A stretch of 64,000 nucleotides of DNA. Source: Quadrisphaera sp. DSM 44207. Lineage in GTDB: Bacteria; Actinomycetota; Actinomycetes; Actinomycetales; Quadrisphaeraceae. Both the position numbers and the translations under genes were made by a program. The notes beneath the pieces are model-generated. The model did not search any database. It saw only the letters and a list, made by a program, of their open reading frames with translations, and was not told the DNA's origin. This document shows, piece after piece, positions 25,990 through 34,379 of the stretch. The stretch lies in assembly GCF_900101335.1 (NCBI RefSeq), contig NZ_FNKA01000003.1, positions 310,001-374,000 of the forward strand, in the 5' to 3' direction. Every line of letters begins with the position of its first letter. Position 1 is the stretch's first letter.

Positions 25990-26789
25990 GCGGGGCCGCG
26001 CTCGAGGTGCAGGGGCTGCGGGTGCGCTACGGCGACGTCGTGGCCCTGGACGGCGTGGACCTGCGCCTGGGCGCCGGCCGGGTGCACGCGCTGGTGGGGG
26101 CCAACGGCTCCGGCAAGTCGACGCTGTTCAAGGCCGTCATGGGCGCCGTGCGCCCCACGTCCGGGCGCGTGCTCCTCACCGGCGCGGACCCGGCGTCCGG
26201 GCGCGCCCGCGGCGCCGTCGCCTACGTGCCGCAGGACGAGGGCGTCGACGGCGACTTCCCCGTGCGGGTGCGCGACGTCGTCCTCATGGGACGCTACGGG
26301 CGCATGGGGCCCCTGCGCCGCGAGCGGGCGGCGGACACCGCCGCGGTGGACGCCGCGCTGGAGCTGGTGGGCCTGGCCGACCTGGCCCACCGGCGCATCG
26401 GGCGGCTGTCGGGCGGGCAGCGCAAGCGGGCCTTCCTGGCGCGGGCGGTCGCGCAGGAGGCGCAGCTGCTGCTCCTCGACGAGCCGTTCACCGGCGTCGA
26501 CCGGCCCTCGCAGGAGACGATCACGCGGCTGCTGCGGCAGCTGGCCGCCGCCGGGCGCACGGCCCTGGTGGCCACGCACGACCTCGCCGGCGTGCCGGAG
26601 CTGGCCGACGAGGTCGTGCTCCTCAACCGCCGGGTGCTCGCCCACACCGACCCCGCCACGGCGCTGGACCCGGCGCTGCTCGTGCGCGCCTTCGGCGTCC
26701 CCGCGCCCGCCGGGGCCGTGGGGTCGGGCGGAGCCGTCGGGTCGGGCGGAGCCGTCGGGTCGGGCGGAGCCGTCGGGGGGCGGGCGTGA
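25986..26789 (+). CDS. metal ABC transporter ATP-binding protein
   Basis: The protein (267 aa) has Walker A GANGSGKST (about residues 36-44), Q-loop VPQDEGVDGDFP, signature LSGGQRKR, Walker B LLLLDEPFTG and the H-loop ATHD. It powers metal import with the neighbouring lipoprotein and permease. The C-terminus holds three 18-bp tandem repeats (26715-26768) encoding GAVGSG units, a tail outside the ATPase fold. GTGA overlaps exist at both ends. Confidence 0.93.
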   Translation: MSGAALEVQGLRVRYGDVVALDGVDLRLGAGRVHALVGANGSGKSTLFKAVMGAVRPTSGRVLLTGADPASGRARGAVAYVPQDEGVDGDFPVRVRDVVLMGRYGRMGPLRRERAADTAAVDAALELVGLADLAHRRIGRLSGGQRKRAFLARAVAQEAQLLLLDEPFTGVDRPSQETITRLLRQLAAAGRTALVATHDLAGVPELADEVVLLNRRVLAHTDPATALDPALLVRAFGVPAPAGAVGSGGAVGSGGAVGSGGAVGGRA

Positions 26790-27661
26790 GCGAGGCGCTG
26801 GCGCTGCTGGCCGGCCCGCTGCAGTTCGAGTTCATGCAGCGGGCGCTGCTCGTCACCGTCGTGGCCAGCGCCGTGGCCGCGCTGCTGTCGTGCTGGCTGG
26901 TGCTCGTCGGCTGGTCGCTCATGGGCGACGCCGTCTCGCACGCCGTGCTCCCGGGCGTGGTGCTCTCCTACGCGGCGGGCCTGCCGTTCGCGGTCGGCGC
27001 GGTGGTCTTCGGCGCCGGCTCCGTCGTGCTCATCGACACCGTGGCGCGCACCACCGGCGTGAAGCGGGACGCCGCCATCGGCGTCGTGTTCAGCTCCCTG
27101 TTCGCCCTCGGCCTGGTGCTCGTCTCCGTGGTGCCGAGCCAGGTCGACCTGGGGCACGTGCTGTTCGGCAACGTGCTCGGCGTCCCGGACGCCGAGCTGG
27201 CGCAGGTGGTGCTGCTCGGGCTCGCCGCGGCGGCCGTCGCCGTCCTCAAGCGGCGCGACCTGACGCTGTACGCCTTCGACCCCGTGCACGCCGCCGCGAT
27301 CGGGATCAGCCCCCGCCGCCTCGGCGTCCTCCTGCTCGCGCTGCTCACCGTCACGGTCGTGGTCGGCCTGCAGGCGGTCGGGGTGGTGCTGGTGGTCGCC
27401 ATGCTCATCATCCCCGGGGCGACGGCGTCCCTGCTGGCCGACCGGATCGACCGCATGCTGCTCCTCGCCCCCCTGCTCGCCAGCGGCTGCGCGGTGGCCG
27501 GGCTGTGGACGGCGTACCTGCTCGACACCTCCCCGGGCGGGATGGTCGTGCTCTGCCAGGGGGTGCTCTTCGCCCTCGTGCACGCGGCGGGCTCCGCGCG
27601 CCGGGCGCTCGCGCACCGGCGCGCCACGCGCAGCGCCCCCGGCGTCGGGGCGGCGGCGTGA
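26786..27661 (+). CDS. metal ABC transporter permease (ABC-3 family)
   Basis: The protein (291 aa) has about eight to nine hydrophobic helices and ABC-3 family patterns such as WSLMGDAVSHAVLPGVV near residues 39-55 and GVVLVVAMLIIPGATASLLADR. It forms the membrane channel of the Mn/Zn-type importer encoded by the two preceding genes. GTGA overlaps link it to the ATPase before and the repressor after. Confidence 0.92.
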   Translation: MSEALALLAGPLQFEFMQRALLVTVVASAVAALLSCWLVLVGWSLMGDAVSHAVLPGVVLSYAAGLPFAVGAVVFGAGSVVLIDTVARTTGVKRDAAIGVVFSSLFALGLVLVSVVPSQVDLGHVLFGNVLGVPDAELAQVVLLGLAAAAVAVLKRRDLTLYAFDPVHAAAIGISPRRLGVLLLALLTVTVVVGLQAVGVVLVVAMLIIPGATASLLADRIDRMLLLAPLLASGCAVAGLWTAYLLDTSPGGMVVLCQGVLFALVHAAGSARRALAHRRATRSAPGVGAAA

Positions 27662-28452
27662 GCGGCGGGACGGGCGGGGCCGGGCACCCGCTGGCGGGGC
27701 TGAGCACGGCGGCGCAGGACCTGCTCAAGGCCGTCTACACCCTGGCGGAGTGGGCCCCGGAGGGCGCCGACGCCGTGACGACGTCGGCGCTCGCCTCCCG
27801 CCTGGGGGTCTCGGTCTCGACGGTCTCGGAGATGGTGCGCAAGCTGACCTCGGCCGGGCTGTTGGAGCACCAGCGCTACGGGGCCGTCACGCTCACCGCG
27901 GCCGGGCGGCGCGCCGCGCTGGCCCTCGTGCGGCGCCACCGGCTGCTGGAGGCCTACCTCGTCGCGGCGCTCGGCTACTCGTGGGACGAGGTGCACGCCG
28001 AGGCCGAGCAGCTCGAGCACGCCGTTTCGGACACCCTCGTCGCGCGCATGGACGCGCGGCTCGGCCACCCCCGGCACGACCCGCACGGCGACCCGATCCC
28101 GACCGCGGACGGGCGCGTCGTCGTGCCCGCCGCCCTGCGGCTCAGCGACGTGCCCGCCGGCACGGGCGGCACGGTGGCCCGGGTCAGCGACGCCGACCCG
28201 CAGCTGCTGCGCTCCTTCTCCGAGCACGGCCTCGTCCTCGGCGCCGCCGTCCACGTGCTCGGCCCGCGCCCGATGGGCGCCGGCACCGCGGTGCGGGTGG
28301 ACGCCGCGCCGGCCGCGGCGTCCCCGACCGGCGCGCCGTCCGGGCCCTCAGCGCCGTCAGCGCCGTCCGGGGCGGGCGAGGTCGAGGACGAGCTCGTCGT
28401 CCTCGACCTCGGGGAGGTCGCCACCGCGGCGGTGTGGGTCGTGCCGGCCTGA
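27658..28452 (+). CDS. DtxR/MntR-family metal-dependent repressor
   Basis: The protein (264 aa) has a winged helix (about 20-80, with SALASRLGVSVSTVSEMVRKLTSAG spread across the helix-turn-helix), a metal-binding dimerisation domain (HRLLEAYLV, DEVHAEAEQLEHAVS, with His/Glu ligands) and a C-terminal SH3-like FeoA domain. The FeoA domain is interrupted by a Pro/Ser/Ala-rich insert near 220-245. As the last gene of the metal ABC operon it probably represses that operon when metal is replete. Mn versus Fe response is not decided. Confidence 0.9.
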   Translation: MSGGTGGAGHPLAGLSTAAQDLLKAVYTLAEWAPEGADAVTTSALASRLGVSVSTVSEMVRKLTSAGLLEHQRYGAVTLTAAGRRAALALVRRHRLLEAYLVAALGYSWDEVHAEAEQLEHAVSDTLVARMDARLGHPRHDPHGDPIPTADGRVVVPAALRLSDVPAGTGGTVARVSDADPQLLRSFSEHGLVLGAAVHVLGPRPMGAGTAVRVDAAPAAASPTGAPSGPSAPSAPSGAGEVEDELVVLDLGEVATAAVWVVPA

Positions 28453-28506
28453 GCGCCGCGCGCCCGTCGTGCGTCCGTCGTGCGCCCGTGCACCCGGCCC
28501 CTGGTC

Positions 28507-29976
28507 TCAGAGGACGAGCGGGGAGCGGGCCGGCGCCCGGCCGGCGCTCGCGCCGGCGGCGGCCGCCAGCACGTCGACGGCCGCGCGCAGCACCGCCGGG
28601 GGCTGCGTGAACGGCAGCCGCAGCCGGTCGTCGAAGGCGTGGCCGGTGCCGAAGCGCGACCCGCTCGCCAGGCGCAGCCCCAGCGGCTCGCAGGTGTCCG
28701 CGAGCACCGAGGACGACGTCCCCGGCGGCAGGGAGCACCACAGCGCCAGACCGCCGTCCGGCACCGGCACGCCCCAGTCCGGCAGCGCCGTGCGCAGCGC
28801 GCGGACGAGGACGTCGCGCTGCTCGCGCAGCTGCTCGCGCCGGCGCACCAGCGCCGCGTCGAGGCCGTCCAGCAGCGCGCAGGCGGCGAGCTGGTCGAGC
28901 ACCGGCATCGCTCCGTGCTCGCGCGACATCGCCGCGGCCACGCGCGAGAGCAGCGGGCGCTCCGCGCGCATCCAGCCCACGCGCACCCCCGCCCACACCG
29001 ACTTGCTCAGGGAGCCGATGCTGACCACGGCGCCCGGCCGCCCCGAGGCCGCTAGCGGCGGCGGCACCCGCTGGCCCTCGAGCGCGAGGTCGACCATCGT
29101 CTCGTCGGCGAGGACCGTCACGTCCTGCTGCTGGAGGCTGACCACGAGGCGCTCGCGGTCCTGCGCGCTCAGGCTCGCGCCCGTGGGGTTGGAGAAGTCG
29201 GGCACCAGGTAGGCGGCGCGCGCCGCCGTCTGGCGCGCCGCGCGGTGCGCGCCCGCGACGAACGCCGCGGTGTCGCCCGGGTCGAGCGCGACCGGCACCG
29301 GGCGGGCGCGCAGCACCGCCAGGACGTCGAGCGCGTTGGGCCATCCCGGGTGCTCCACGACCACGCGGTCCCCGGCGCCGCACAGGGCGCGCATCGCCGC
29401 GGTGACGCCGCCGCTGGCGCCGGGGACGACGAGCACCTGCTCGGCGGTGGTCGGCAGGCCGCGCGCGGTGTAGCGCTCGGCCACGCGCGCCCGCAGCTCC
29501 GGCAGGCCCTCGGGCAGGTAGCCGTGCCCGGGCAGGTAGCGGGGCAGGGCGGCGAGGGCGGCGGTGTAGGCGTCGGCGACCTCCGGCGGCCCGGACGGCG
29601 CGGCGTGCGCCAGGTCGAGCAGGCCCTGGCGCGGCGCGCCGGGGATCCACGCGGCCACGACGCCGCTGGCCTCGGGCAGGCGGGTCCAGGTGCCCGAGCC
29701 CTGCCGCGCGTCGGCCCAGCCGTCCTCGCGCAGGCGCCGGTAGGCGGCGGAGACGGTGACGCGGCTGACGCCCAGGGCCGCGGCGAGGTCGCGCTCGGCG
29801 GGCAGCCGGGCGCCGACGGGCAGGCGGCCGTCGGCGACGAGGGCCCGCACGCCGAGGGCCAGGCTCGCGTACAGCGGCGGGTGCAGGGTGTCGCGGCCGA
29901 GGAGGGTGGCCAGCCGGTCCGCCGGCACGCCGGAACCCCCGGGAGCGGACCACTCCAGCGCCTGCGCGGTCGTCAT
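28507..29976 (-). CDS. yczR: MocR-type regulator (GntR helix-turn-helix plus aminotransferase-like domain)
   Basis: The protein (489 aa) has an N-terminal GntR winged helix (about 30-100, ARLPAERDLAAALGVSRVTV) and a fold-type I aminotransferase domain with the PDFSNPTG motif and the PLP lysine in SIGSLSKSVW. The gene is divergent from a YczE membrane protein gene, the classical yczR-yczE pairing, so it most likely controls that gene. The symbol reflects that arrangement. The start has no ribosome binding site; the intergenic gap is 62 bp. Confidence 0.88.
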   Translation of the reverse strand: MTTAQALEWSAPGGSGVPADRLATLLGRDTLHPPLYASLALGVRALVADGRLPVGARLPAERDLAAALGVSRVTVSAAYRRLREDGWADARQGSGTWTRLPEASGVVAAWIPGAPRQGLLDLAHAAPSGPPEVADAYTAALAALPRYLPGHGYLPEGLPELRARVAERYTARGLPTTAEQVLVVPGASGGVTAAMRALCGAGDRVVVEHPGWPNALDVLAVLRARPVPVALDPGDTAAFVAGAHRAARQTAARAAYLVPDFSNPTGASLSAQDRERLVVSLQQQDVTVLADETMVDLALEGQRVPPPLAASGRPGAVVSIGSLSKSVWAGVRVGWMRAERPLLSRVAAAMSREHGAMPVLDQLAACALLDGLDAALVRRREQLREQRDVLVRALRTALPDWGVPVPDGGLALWCSLPPGTSSSVLADTCEPLGLRLASGSRFGTGHAFDDRLRLPFTQPPAVLRAAVDVLAAAAGASAGRAPARSPLVL

Positions 29977-30038
29977 GCAGGCCACTGTCGCAGGATTGGC
30001 CTCTGCTTTCCGGACCAATGGTGGCCGATCATGGGTGC
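29977..30038. promoter_or_regulatory. MocR/YczE divergent promoter region
   Basis: This 62-bp AT-richer gap contains an inverted ATTGG...CCAAT pair (29995-29999 and 30015-30019) and a repeated TGGCC motif (29997-30001 region and 30022-30026). Regulators of the MocR family bind repeated sites in such gaps. Exact operator is inferred. Confidence 0.4.
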
Positions 30039-30215
30039 ATGACCGCTCTCGCCCTCCTCGTCGCGCTGCTCGCCGTCCTCGCCGTCGCCCTGCCGTGGCT
30101 GGTGCACGAGGTCTCCGCCGACGGCTACGGCGTCCGCCCCGCGCCGCCCAGCTCCGCCGGCTGGGGCGCGACGGCGCTGCCGTCGGCGCCGTACGCCGCC
30201 GAGCTGGACCGGTGA
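30039..30215 (+). CDS. 58-aa single-pass membrane protein upstream of yczE
   Basis: The small protein begins MTALALLVALLAVLAVA, one membrane helix, followed by a short soluble tail rich in Ala, Pro and Ser. Its stop codon overlaps the yczE start by 4 nt (GTGA), so it probably is translated and coupled to yczE. I do not recognise a family. An in-frame ATG-like start a few codons earlier (GTG/ATG near 30018) is less likely because it lies in the presumed operator. Confidence 0.55.
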   Translation: MTALALLVALLAVLAVALPWLVHEVSADGYGVRPAPPSSAGWGATALPSAPYAAELDR

Positions 30216-30850
30216 GCGCCGGCGCGGTGCTGGCCCCCGCCCCGCCGCTGTCCTGGTCGCTGCCGCACCGCCTCGTGCGGCTGTTCGCCGGGCTGGCGCT
30301 CTTCGCGGTCTCCATCGCCCTGCTCGTGCAGGCCGGGCTCGGCGCCACCCCGTGGGACGTGCTGCACCAGGGCCTCGCCCGGCAGACCGGGCTGAGCTTC
30401 GGCACGGTGACGTTCCTGGTGGGCCTGCTCGTGCTCGCGGCCTGGGTGCCGCTGCGCGAGCGGCCCGGGTTCGGCACGGTGGCCAACGTCGTCGTGGTCT
30501 CGGCCGGGCTCGACGCGTGTCTCGCCGTCCTGCCGGCGGCGCCGTCGTGGCCGGCCGCCGCGGCCATGTGCGCCGGCGGGGTGCTCCTCAACGGCCTCGC
30601 GACCGCGCTCTACGTCGGGGCGCGCCTGGGCCCGGGCCCGCGCGACGGCCTCATGACGGGGCTGGTGCGCCGCACGGGGGGCTCCGTGCGGCTGGTGCGC
30701 GGTGGCATCGAGGTCGCCCTCGTCGTCACCGGCTTCGTGCTCGGCGGGACGGTCGGCGTCGGCACGCTGCTCTACGCGCTCGCGATCGGCCCGCTGGTGC
30801 ACGTCCTGCTGCCGCGCCTGAGCGCTCCGGAGGCCCCGGCGGCCACCTGA
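30212..30850 (+). CDS. yczE: YczE/YyaS/YitT family membrane protein
   Basis: The protein (212 aa) has five to six membrane segments and family features QAGLGATPWDVLHQGLA (about residues 38-54) and LGPGPRDGLMTGL (about 145-157). The function of the family is not established. The adjacent divergent MocR regulator supports the yczE designation. It is preceded by a coupled 58-aa membrane protein gene. Confidence 0.87.
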   Translation: MSAGAVLAPAPPLSWSLPHRLVRLFAGLALFAVSIALLVQAGLGATPWDVLHQGLARQTGLSFGTVTFLVGLLVLAAWVPLRERPGFGTVANVVVVSAGLDACLAVLPAAPSWPAAAAMCAGGVLLNGLATALYVGARLGPGPRDGLMTGLVRRTGGSVRLVRGGIEVALVVTGFVLGGTVGVGTLLYALAIGPLVHVLLPRLSAPEAPAAT

Positions 30851-30857
30851 GCCGCAG

Positions 30858-30996
30858 CCCCTCCTCCGTCGCGATCATGCACTTCCGGACCGTTCGTTCT
30901 CGGTCGGAACGCGCACGACCCCTCCTCCGCGGCGATCATGCAGTTCCGGACCGTTCCCGGTCGGGAGGTGCACGATCACGACAGGGGAGGGGTCGT
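30858..30996. repeat. 61-bp-period tandem repeat with inverted third copy
   Basis: Between the convergent yczE and msrA genes, a segment of about 38 bp starting at 30858 recurs at 30919 with few mismatches (period 61 bp). Downstream, 30967-30996 resembles the same element in inverted orientation. The outer parts 30914-30925 and 30985-30996 are complementary, so the region can form a long hairpin. It may be a dispersed intergenic repeat and/or a terminator. Confidence 0.6.
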
Positions 30997-31014
30997 GGGT
31001 GGAGCGGGGCGGCG

Positions 31015-31683
31015 TCAGGCGCCGACGACGCCCACCGGGCAGGACACGCCCGTGCCGCCGAGGCCGCAGTAGCCGTTCGGCACCTTGTGCAGGTACTGCT
31101 GGTGGTAGTCCTCGGCGTAGTAGAAGGGCCCCGCCTCGCTCGCCGGGCGCAGCTCCGTCGCGATCTCGCCGTACCCCGCCTCGCGCAGGCGCGGCGCGAA
31201 GGCCTCGCGGGTGGCCTCGACGACGGCCCGCTGCTCCTCCGTCGTCCAGTACACGGCCGAGCGGTACTCGGTGCCGACGTCGTTGCCCTGCCGCATCACC
31301 TGCGTGGGGTCGTGGGACTCCCAGAAGACCCGCACCAGCTCCTCGGCGCTGGTCACCGCGGGGTCGTAGGCGACCATCACCGTCTCGGTGTGGCCGGTCA
31401 GCGCGGTGCAGGTCTCCTCGTACGTGGGGTTGGGCGTGTAGCCGCCCATGTAGCCCACGGCCGTCGTCACGACGCCGGGCCGGCGCCAGAAGGTGCGCTC
31501 GGCGCCCCAGAAGCAGCCCATCGCCACGTAGAGGACCTGGGTGCCCTCGGGCCACGGGCCCTCCAGCGGCGTGCCGAGGACGGCGTGGTCCCTCGGCACC
31601 CAGTACGGCCGGGTGTCGCGGCCGGGCAGGGCGTCCTCGGGGGAGACCATCACCATGCGCGCGCGGGCGCCGAACAGTGCCAT
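31015..31683 (-). CDS. msrA: peptide-methionine (S)-S-oxide reductase
   Basis: The protein (222 aa) is MsrA. The catalytic motif MGCFWGAE, the [14 protein letters not shown] signature, [12 protein letters not shown] and the C-terminal [14 protein letters not shown] segment with resolving cysteines ([13 protein letters not shown]) are present. It reduces methionine-S-sulfoxide in oxidised proteins using thioredoxin. A GGAGGT box lies upstream of the ATG. It is divergent from the cystathionine gamma-synthase gene. Confidence 0.96.
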   Translation of the reverse strand: MALFGARARMVMVSPEDALPGRDTRPYWVPRDHAVLGTPLEGPWPEGTQVLYVAMGCFWGAERTFWRRPGVVTTAVGYMGGYTPNPTYEETCTALTGHTETVMVAYDPAVTSAEELVRVFWESHDPTQVMRQGNDVGTEYRSAVYWTTEEQRAVVEATREAFAPRLREAGYGEIATELRPASEAGPFYYAEDYHQQYLHKVPNGYCGLGGTGVSCPVGVVGA

Positions 31684-31800
31684 GCGGGACCTCCAGGTCG
31701 TCGTGCCTGCCCCGGTCAACGCTCGGAGCCCCGTCGACCATCCCGCCCGCCGTCCTCACCGCGGCTCGGGGCCACCCCGGGACGGCGAGGGCGCGCGGCG

Positions 31801-31806
31801 TAGGCT
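31801..31806 (+). promoter_or_regulatory. putative -10 element, leaderless start
   Basis: TAGGCT ends 6 nt before the GTG of the cystathionine gamma-synthase gene; no ribosome binding site. Confidence 0.5.
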
Positions 31807-31812
31807 CGCGCG

Positions 31813-33039
31813 GTGAGCGAGCAGGCCAGCGGCCGAGCCCAGGAGCCCGTCAGCGGCAGCGTGCGGGAGTCCGGCGCCGCGGCGTCCGAGCGGTGGGCGA
31901 AGGCCGGGTTCTCCACCCGCGCCATCCACGCGGGCTCCGAGCCCGACCCGGTCACCGGCGCGGTCGCCCCGCCGATCCACCTCACCTCCACGTACAAGCA
32001 GGACGGCGTCGGGGGCCTGCGCGGCGGCTACGAGTACTCCCGCTCCGGCAACCCCACGCGCGACGCCCTGCAGGAGTGCCTGGCCTCCCTCGAGGGCGGC
32101 TCGTCCGCCTACGCCTTCGCCTCCGGCCTGGCCGCGGAGGACACCCTGCTGCGCGCGGCGCTGGTGCCCGGCGACCACGTCGTCGTGCCGGACGACGCCT
32201 ACGGCGGCAGCTACCGGCTCTTCGCGCGGGTGCTGCAGCGCTGGGGCGTCGAGCACACGCCGACCGACCTCGGCGACCTCGACGCCGTGCGCGCCGCGAT
32301 CCGGCCCGGGCGCACGAAGCTCGTGTGGGTCGAGACCCCCACCAACCCGCTCCTGACCCTCGCGGACGTCACGGCCGTCAGCGAGGTCGCGCACGGCGCC
32401 GGCGCGCTCGTCGCCGTCGACAACACCTTCGCCACGCCGTACCTGCAGACGCCGCTGGCGCTCGGCGCCGACGTCGTCGTGCACTCCACGACGAAGTACG
32501 CCGGCGGGCACTCCGACGTCGTCGGCGGCGCCCTCGTCCTGCGCGAGGACGGCGACCTGGCGCAGGCCGTGGCGTTCCACCACAACGCGATGGGCGCCGT
32601 GGCGGGCGCGTTCGACTCCTGGCTGGTGCTGCGCGGCCTGCGGACGCTGGCCGTGCGCATGGAGCGCCACTGCGACAACGCCGAGCGCATCGCGCACTGG
32701 CTGACCGAGCACCCGAAGGTGACCGCCGTGCTCCACCCGGGGCTGCCCGAGCACGACGGGTACGAGATCGCGCAGAAGCAGATGCGCCGCGGCGGCGGCA
32801 TGGTCGCCTTCCGCACCGGCTCGGTCGAGTCCGCCCTGGAGGTCTGCGCGCGCACCGAGGTCTTCACGCTGGCGGAGTCCCTCGGCGGAGTGGAGTCGCT
32901 GATCGAGCACCCGGGACGCATGACGCACGCCTCCGTCGCCGGCTCGGTGCTGGAGGTCCCGGACGACCTCGTGCGCCTGTCCGTCGGCATCGAGGACGTC
33001 GAGGACCTCCTCGCCGACCTCGAGCGCGCGCTGGGCTGA
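31813..33039 (+). CDS. metB: cystathionine gamma-synthase/lyase (Cys/Met metabolism PLP enzyme)
   Basis: The protein (408 aa) is a Cys/Met metabolism PLP enzyme. Visible features are YEYSRSGNPTRDALQ, the cofactor-stacking region DDAYGGSYRLF, the VDNTFATPYLQTP aspartate and the Schiff-base Lys228 in HSTTKYAGGHSD. The C-terminal SLGGVESLIEHP is family typical. Members act as gamma-synthase or gamma-lyase; the symbol metB is the usual call but lyase activity cannot be excluded. With the beta-synthase at 23.6 kb it completes a transsulfuration pair. Confidence 0.88.
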   Translation: MSEQASGRAQEPVSGSVRESGAAASERWAKAGFSTRAIHAGSEPDPVTGAVAPPIHLTSTYKQDGVGGLRGGYEYSRSGNPTRDALQECLASLEGGSSAYAFASGLAAEDTLLRAALVPGDHVVVPDDAYGGSYRLFARVLQRWGVEHTPTDLGDLDAVRAAIRPGRTKLVWVETPTNPLLTLADVTAVSEVAHGAGALVAVDNTFATPYLQTPLALGADVVVHSTTKYAGGHSDVVGGALVLREDGDLAQAVAFHHNAMGAVAGAFDSWLVLRGLRTLAVRMERHCDNAERIAHWLTEHPKVTAVLHPGLPEHDGYEIAQKQMRRGGGMVAFRTGSVESALEVCARTEVFTLAESLGGVESLIEHPGRMTHASVAGSVLEVPDDLVRLSVGIEDVEDLLADLERALG

Positions 33040-33048
33040 TCACGGCGC

Positions 33049-33054
33049 CACACT
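33049..33054 (+). promoter_or_regulatory. putative -10 element, leaderless start
   Basis: CACACT ends 6 nt before the GTG at 33061, matching the arrangement before the ftsB-like gene. Confidence 0.35.
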
Positions 33055-33060
33055 GTGGCC

Positions 33061-34257
33061 GTGGTGACGCAGAGAACGCTCCCGAGCCGGACGCCGCAGG
33101 GCCCGGGCACCCCGACGCGGCTGACCCGCGCGCCGCGGCGCCCCGACGCCGAGCCGCACGTGGCCTACCCCGTGCAGGTGGCCGCCGCCTGGTCGTGGCG
33201 GCTGCTGATCATCGCCGCGGGGCTGCTCGCGCTCGGCTACGTGCTGGCGTACTTCTCCGAGATCCTCATCCCGGTGCTCGTCGCCGTGCTGGTCGCCGCC
33301 CTGCTGGACCCGCTGGTGGAGCTGATGGTGCGCCGGCAGATCCCGCGCGGCCTGGCCGTGGCGGCCACGCTGGTCACGACGCTCGTCGTCGTGGGCGCGC
33401 TCCTGGCCCTGGTCGGCACGCAGATCGCCTCCGGCCTGACCGAGCTGTCGACCCAGGCCCTGCAGGGCCTGACGCAGGTGCGCGCGTGGCTGTCCGAGGG
33501 GCCGCTGGGGATCACCAACGCCCAGCTGAACGCCTACCTGGACCAGGCCCAGGCGGCCGTCTCGGCCAACAGCCAGCAGCTCGCCACCGGAGCGCTGTCG
33601 GTCACGACCACGCTCGGGCACGCCCTCGCCGGGGCGTTCCTGGCCCTGTTCGCCGTGATCTTCCTGCTCTACGACGGGCGCGGCATCTGGGAGTGGCTGG
33701 TGCGGCTGCTGCCCCGCGGCGCGGAGGGCCCGGTCGACCGCGCGGTGCAGCGCGGCTGGGTGACGCTGGTCGCCTACGTGCGCGCGACCGTCGTCGTGGC
33801 CTCGGTGGACGCTCTCGGCATCGGCGTCGGCGCGGCGCTGCTCGGCATCCCCCTCGCGGTGCCGCTGGCCGTGCTGGTCTTCCTGGGCGCGTTCGTGCCC
33901 ATCGTCGGCGCCCTGGTCAGCGGCGCGGTCGCCGTCCTCGTCGGGCTGGTGGCCGAGGGCCCCGTCACCGCGCTGATCATGCTCGGCGTGGTGGTCCTGG
34001 TCCAGCAGCTGGAGAGCCACGTGCTGCAGCCCTTCCTGCTCGGCCGCGCCGTGTCGGTGCACCCGCTCGGCGTCATCGTGGCGATCGCCGCCGGCGTCAC
34101 GCTCGCCGGCATCCCCGGCGCGCTGTTCGCGGTGCCGGTGGTGGCCGTCCTCAACACGGTGATCACCTACCTCGTCAAGGGCGACCAGGGCGAGGGCATG
34201 GAGCTGCCCGAGGGGGCCGAGGACGCGCCCCTGGCCCCGGACCCCGTCAAGGACTGA
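33061..34257 (+). CDS. AI-2E family transporter
   Basis: The protein (398 aa) has about eight membrane helices in the AI-2E (TqsA/PerM) arrangement. Features include FSEILIPVLVAVLVAALLDPL spread over residues about 62-82, the conserved GFLxxxAPI-like FLGAFVPIVGALVSG and QQLESHVLQPFLLGRAVSVHP. The central region (about 125-180) is the soluble insertion. Substrates in this family range from autoinducer 2 to ions; here unknown. The first three codons include two GTGs, so the start is approximate. Confidence 0.87.
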   Translation: MVTQRTLPSRTPQGPGTPTRLTRAPRRPDAEPHVAYPVQVAAAWSWRLLIIAAGLLALGYVLAYFSEILIPVLVAVLVAALLDPLVELMVRRQIPRGLAVAATLVTTLVVVGALLALVGTQIASGLTELSTQALQGLTQVRAWLSEGPLGITNAQLNAYLDQAQAAVSANSQQLATGALSVTTTLGHALAGAFLALFAVIFLLYDGRGIWEWLVRLLPRGAEGPVDRAVQRGWVTLVAYVRATVVVASVDALGIGVGAALLGIPLAVPLAVLVFLGAFVPIVGALVSGAVAVLVGLVAEGPVTALIMLGVVVLVQQLESHVLQPFLLGRAVSVHPLGVIVAIAAGVTLAGIPGALFAVPVVAVLNTVITYLVKGDQGEGMELPEGAEDAPLAPDPVKD

Positions 34258-34367
34258 CCCGGCGGCGGAGGCCGACCACGTCGCTCAGGTGGCCCAGGTC
34301 GCCCAGGTCGCTGGGGTCGCGCCGGTCGGCTTCCGGGCGGCGTCCCCGCACTGTCGCTCCGCGGCGG

Positions 34368-34373
34368 TAGGTT
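34368..34373 (+). promoter_or_regulatory. putative -10 element, leaderless start
   Basis: TAGGTT ends 6 nt before the GTG of the ABC ATPase gene at 34380; no ribosome binding site. Confidence 0.5.
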
Positions 34374-34379
34374 CCGCGC

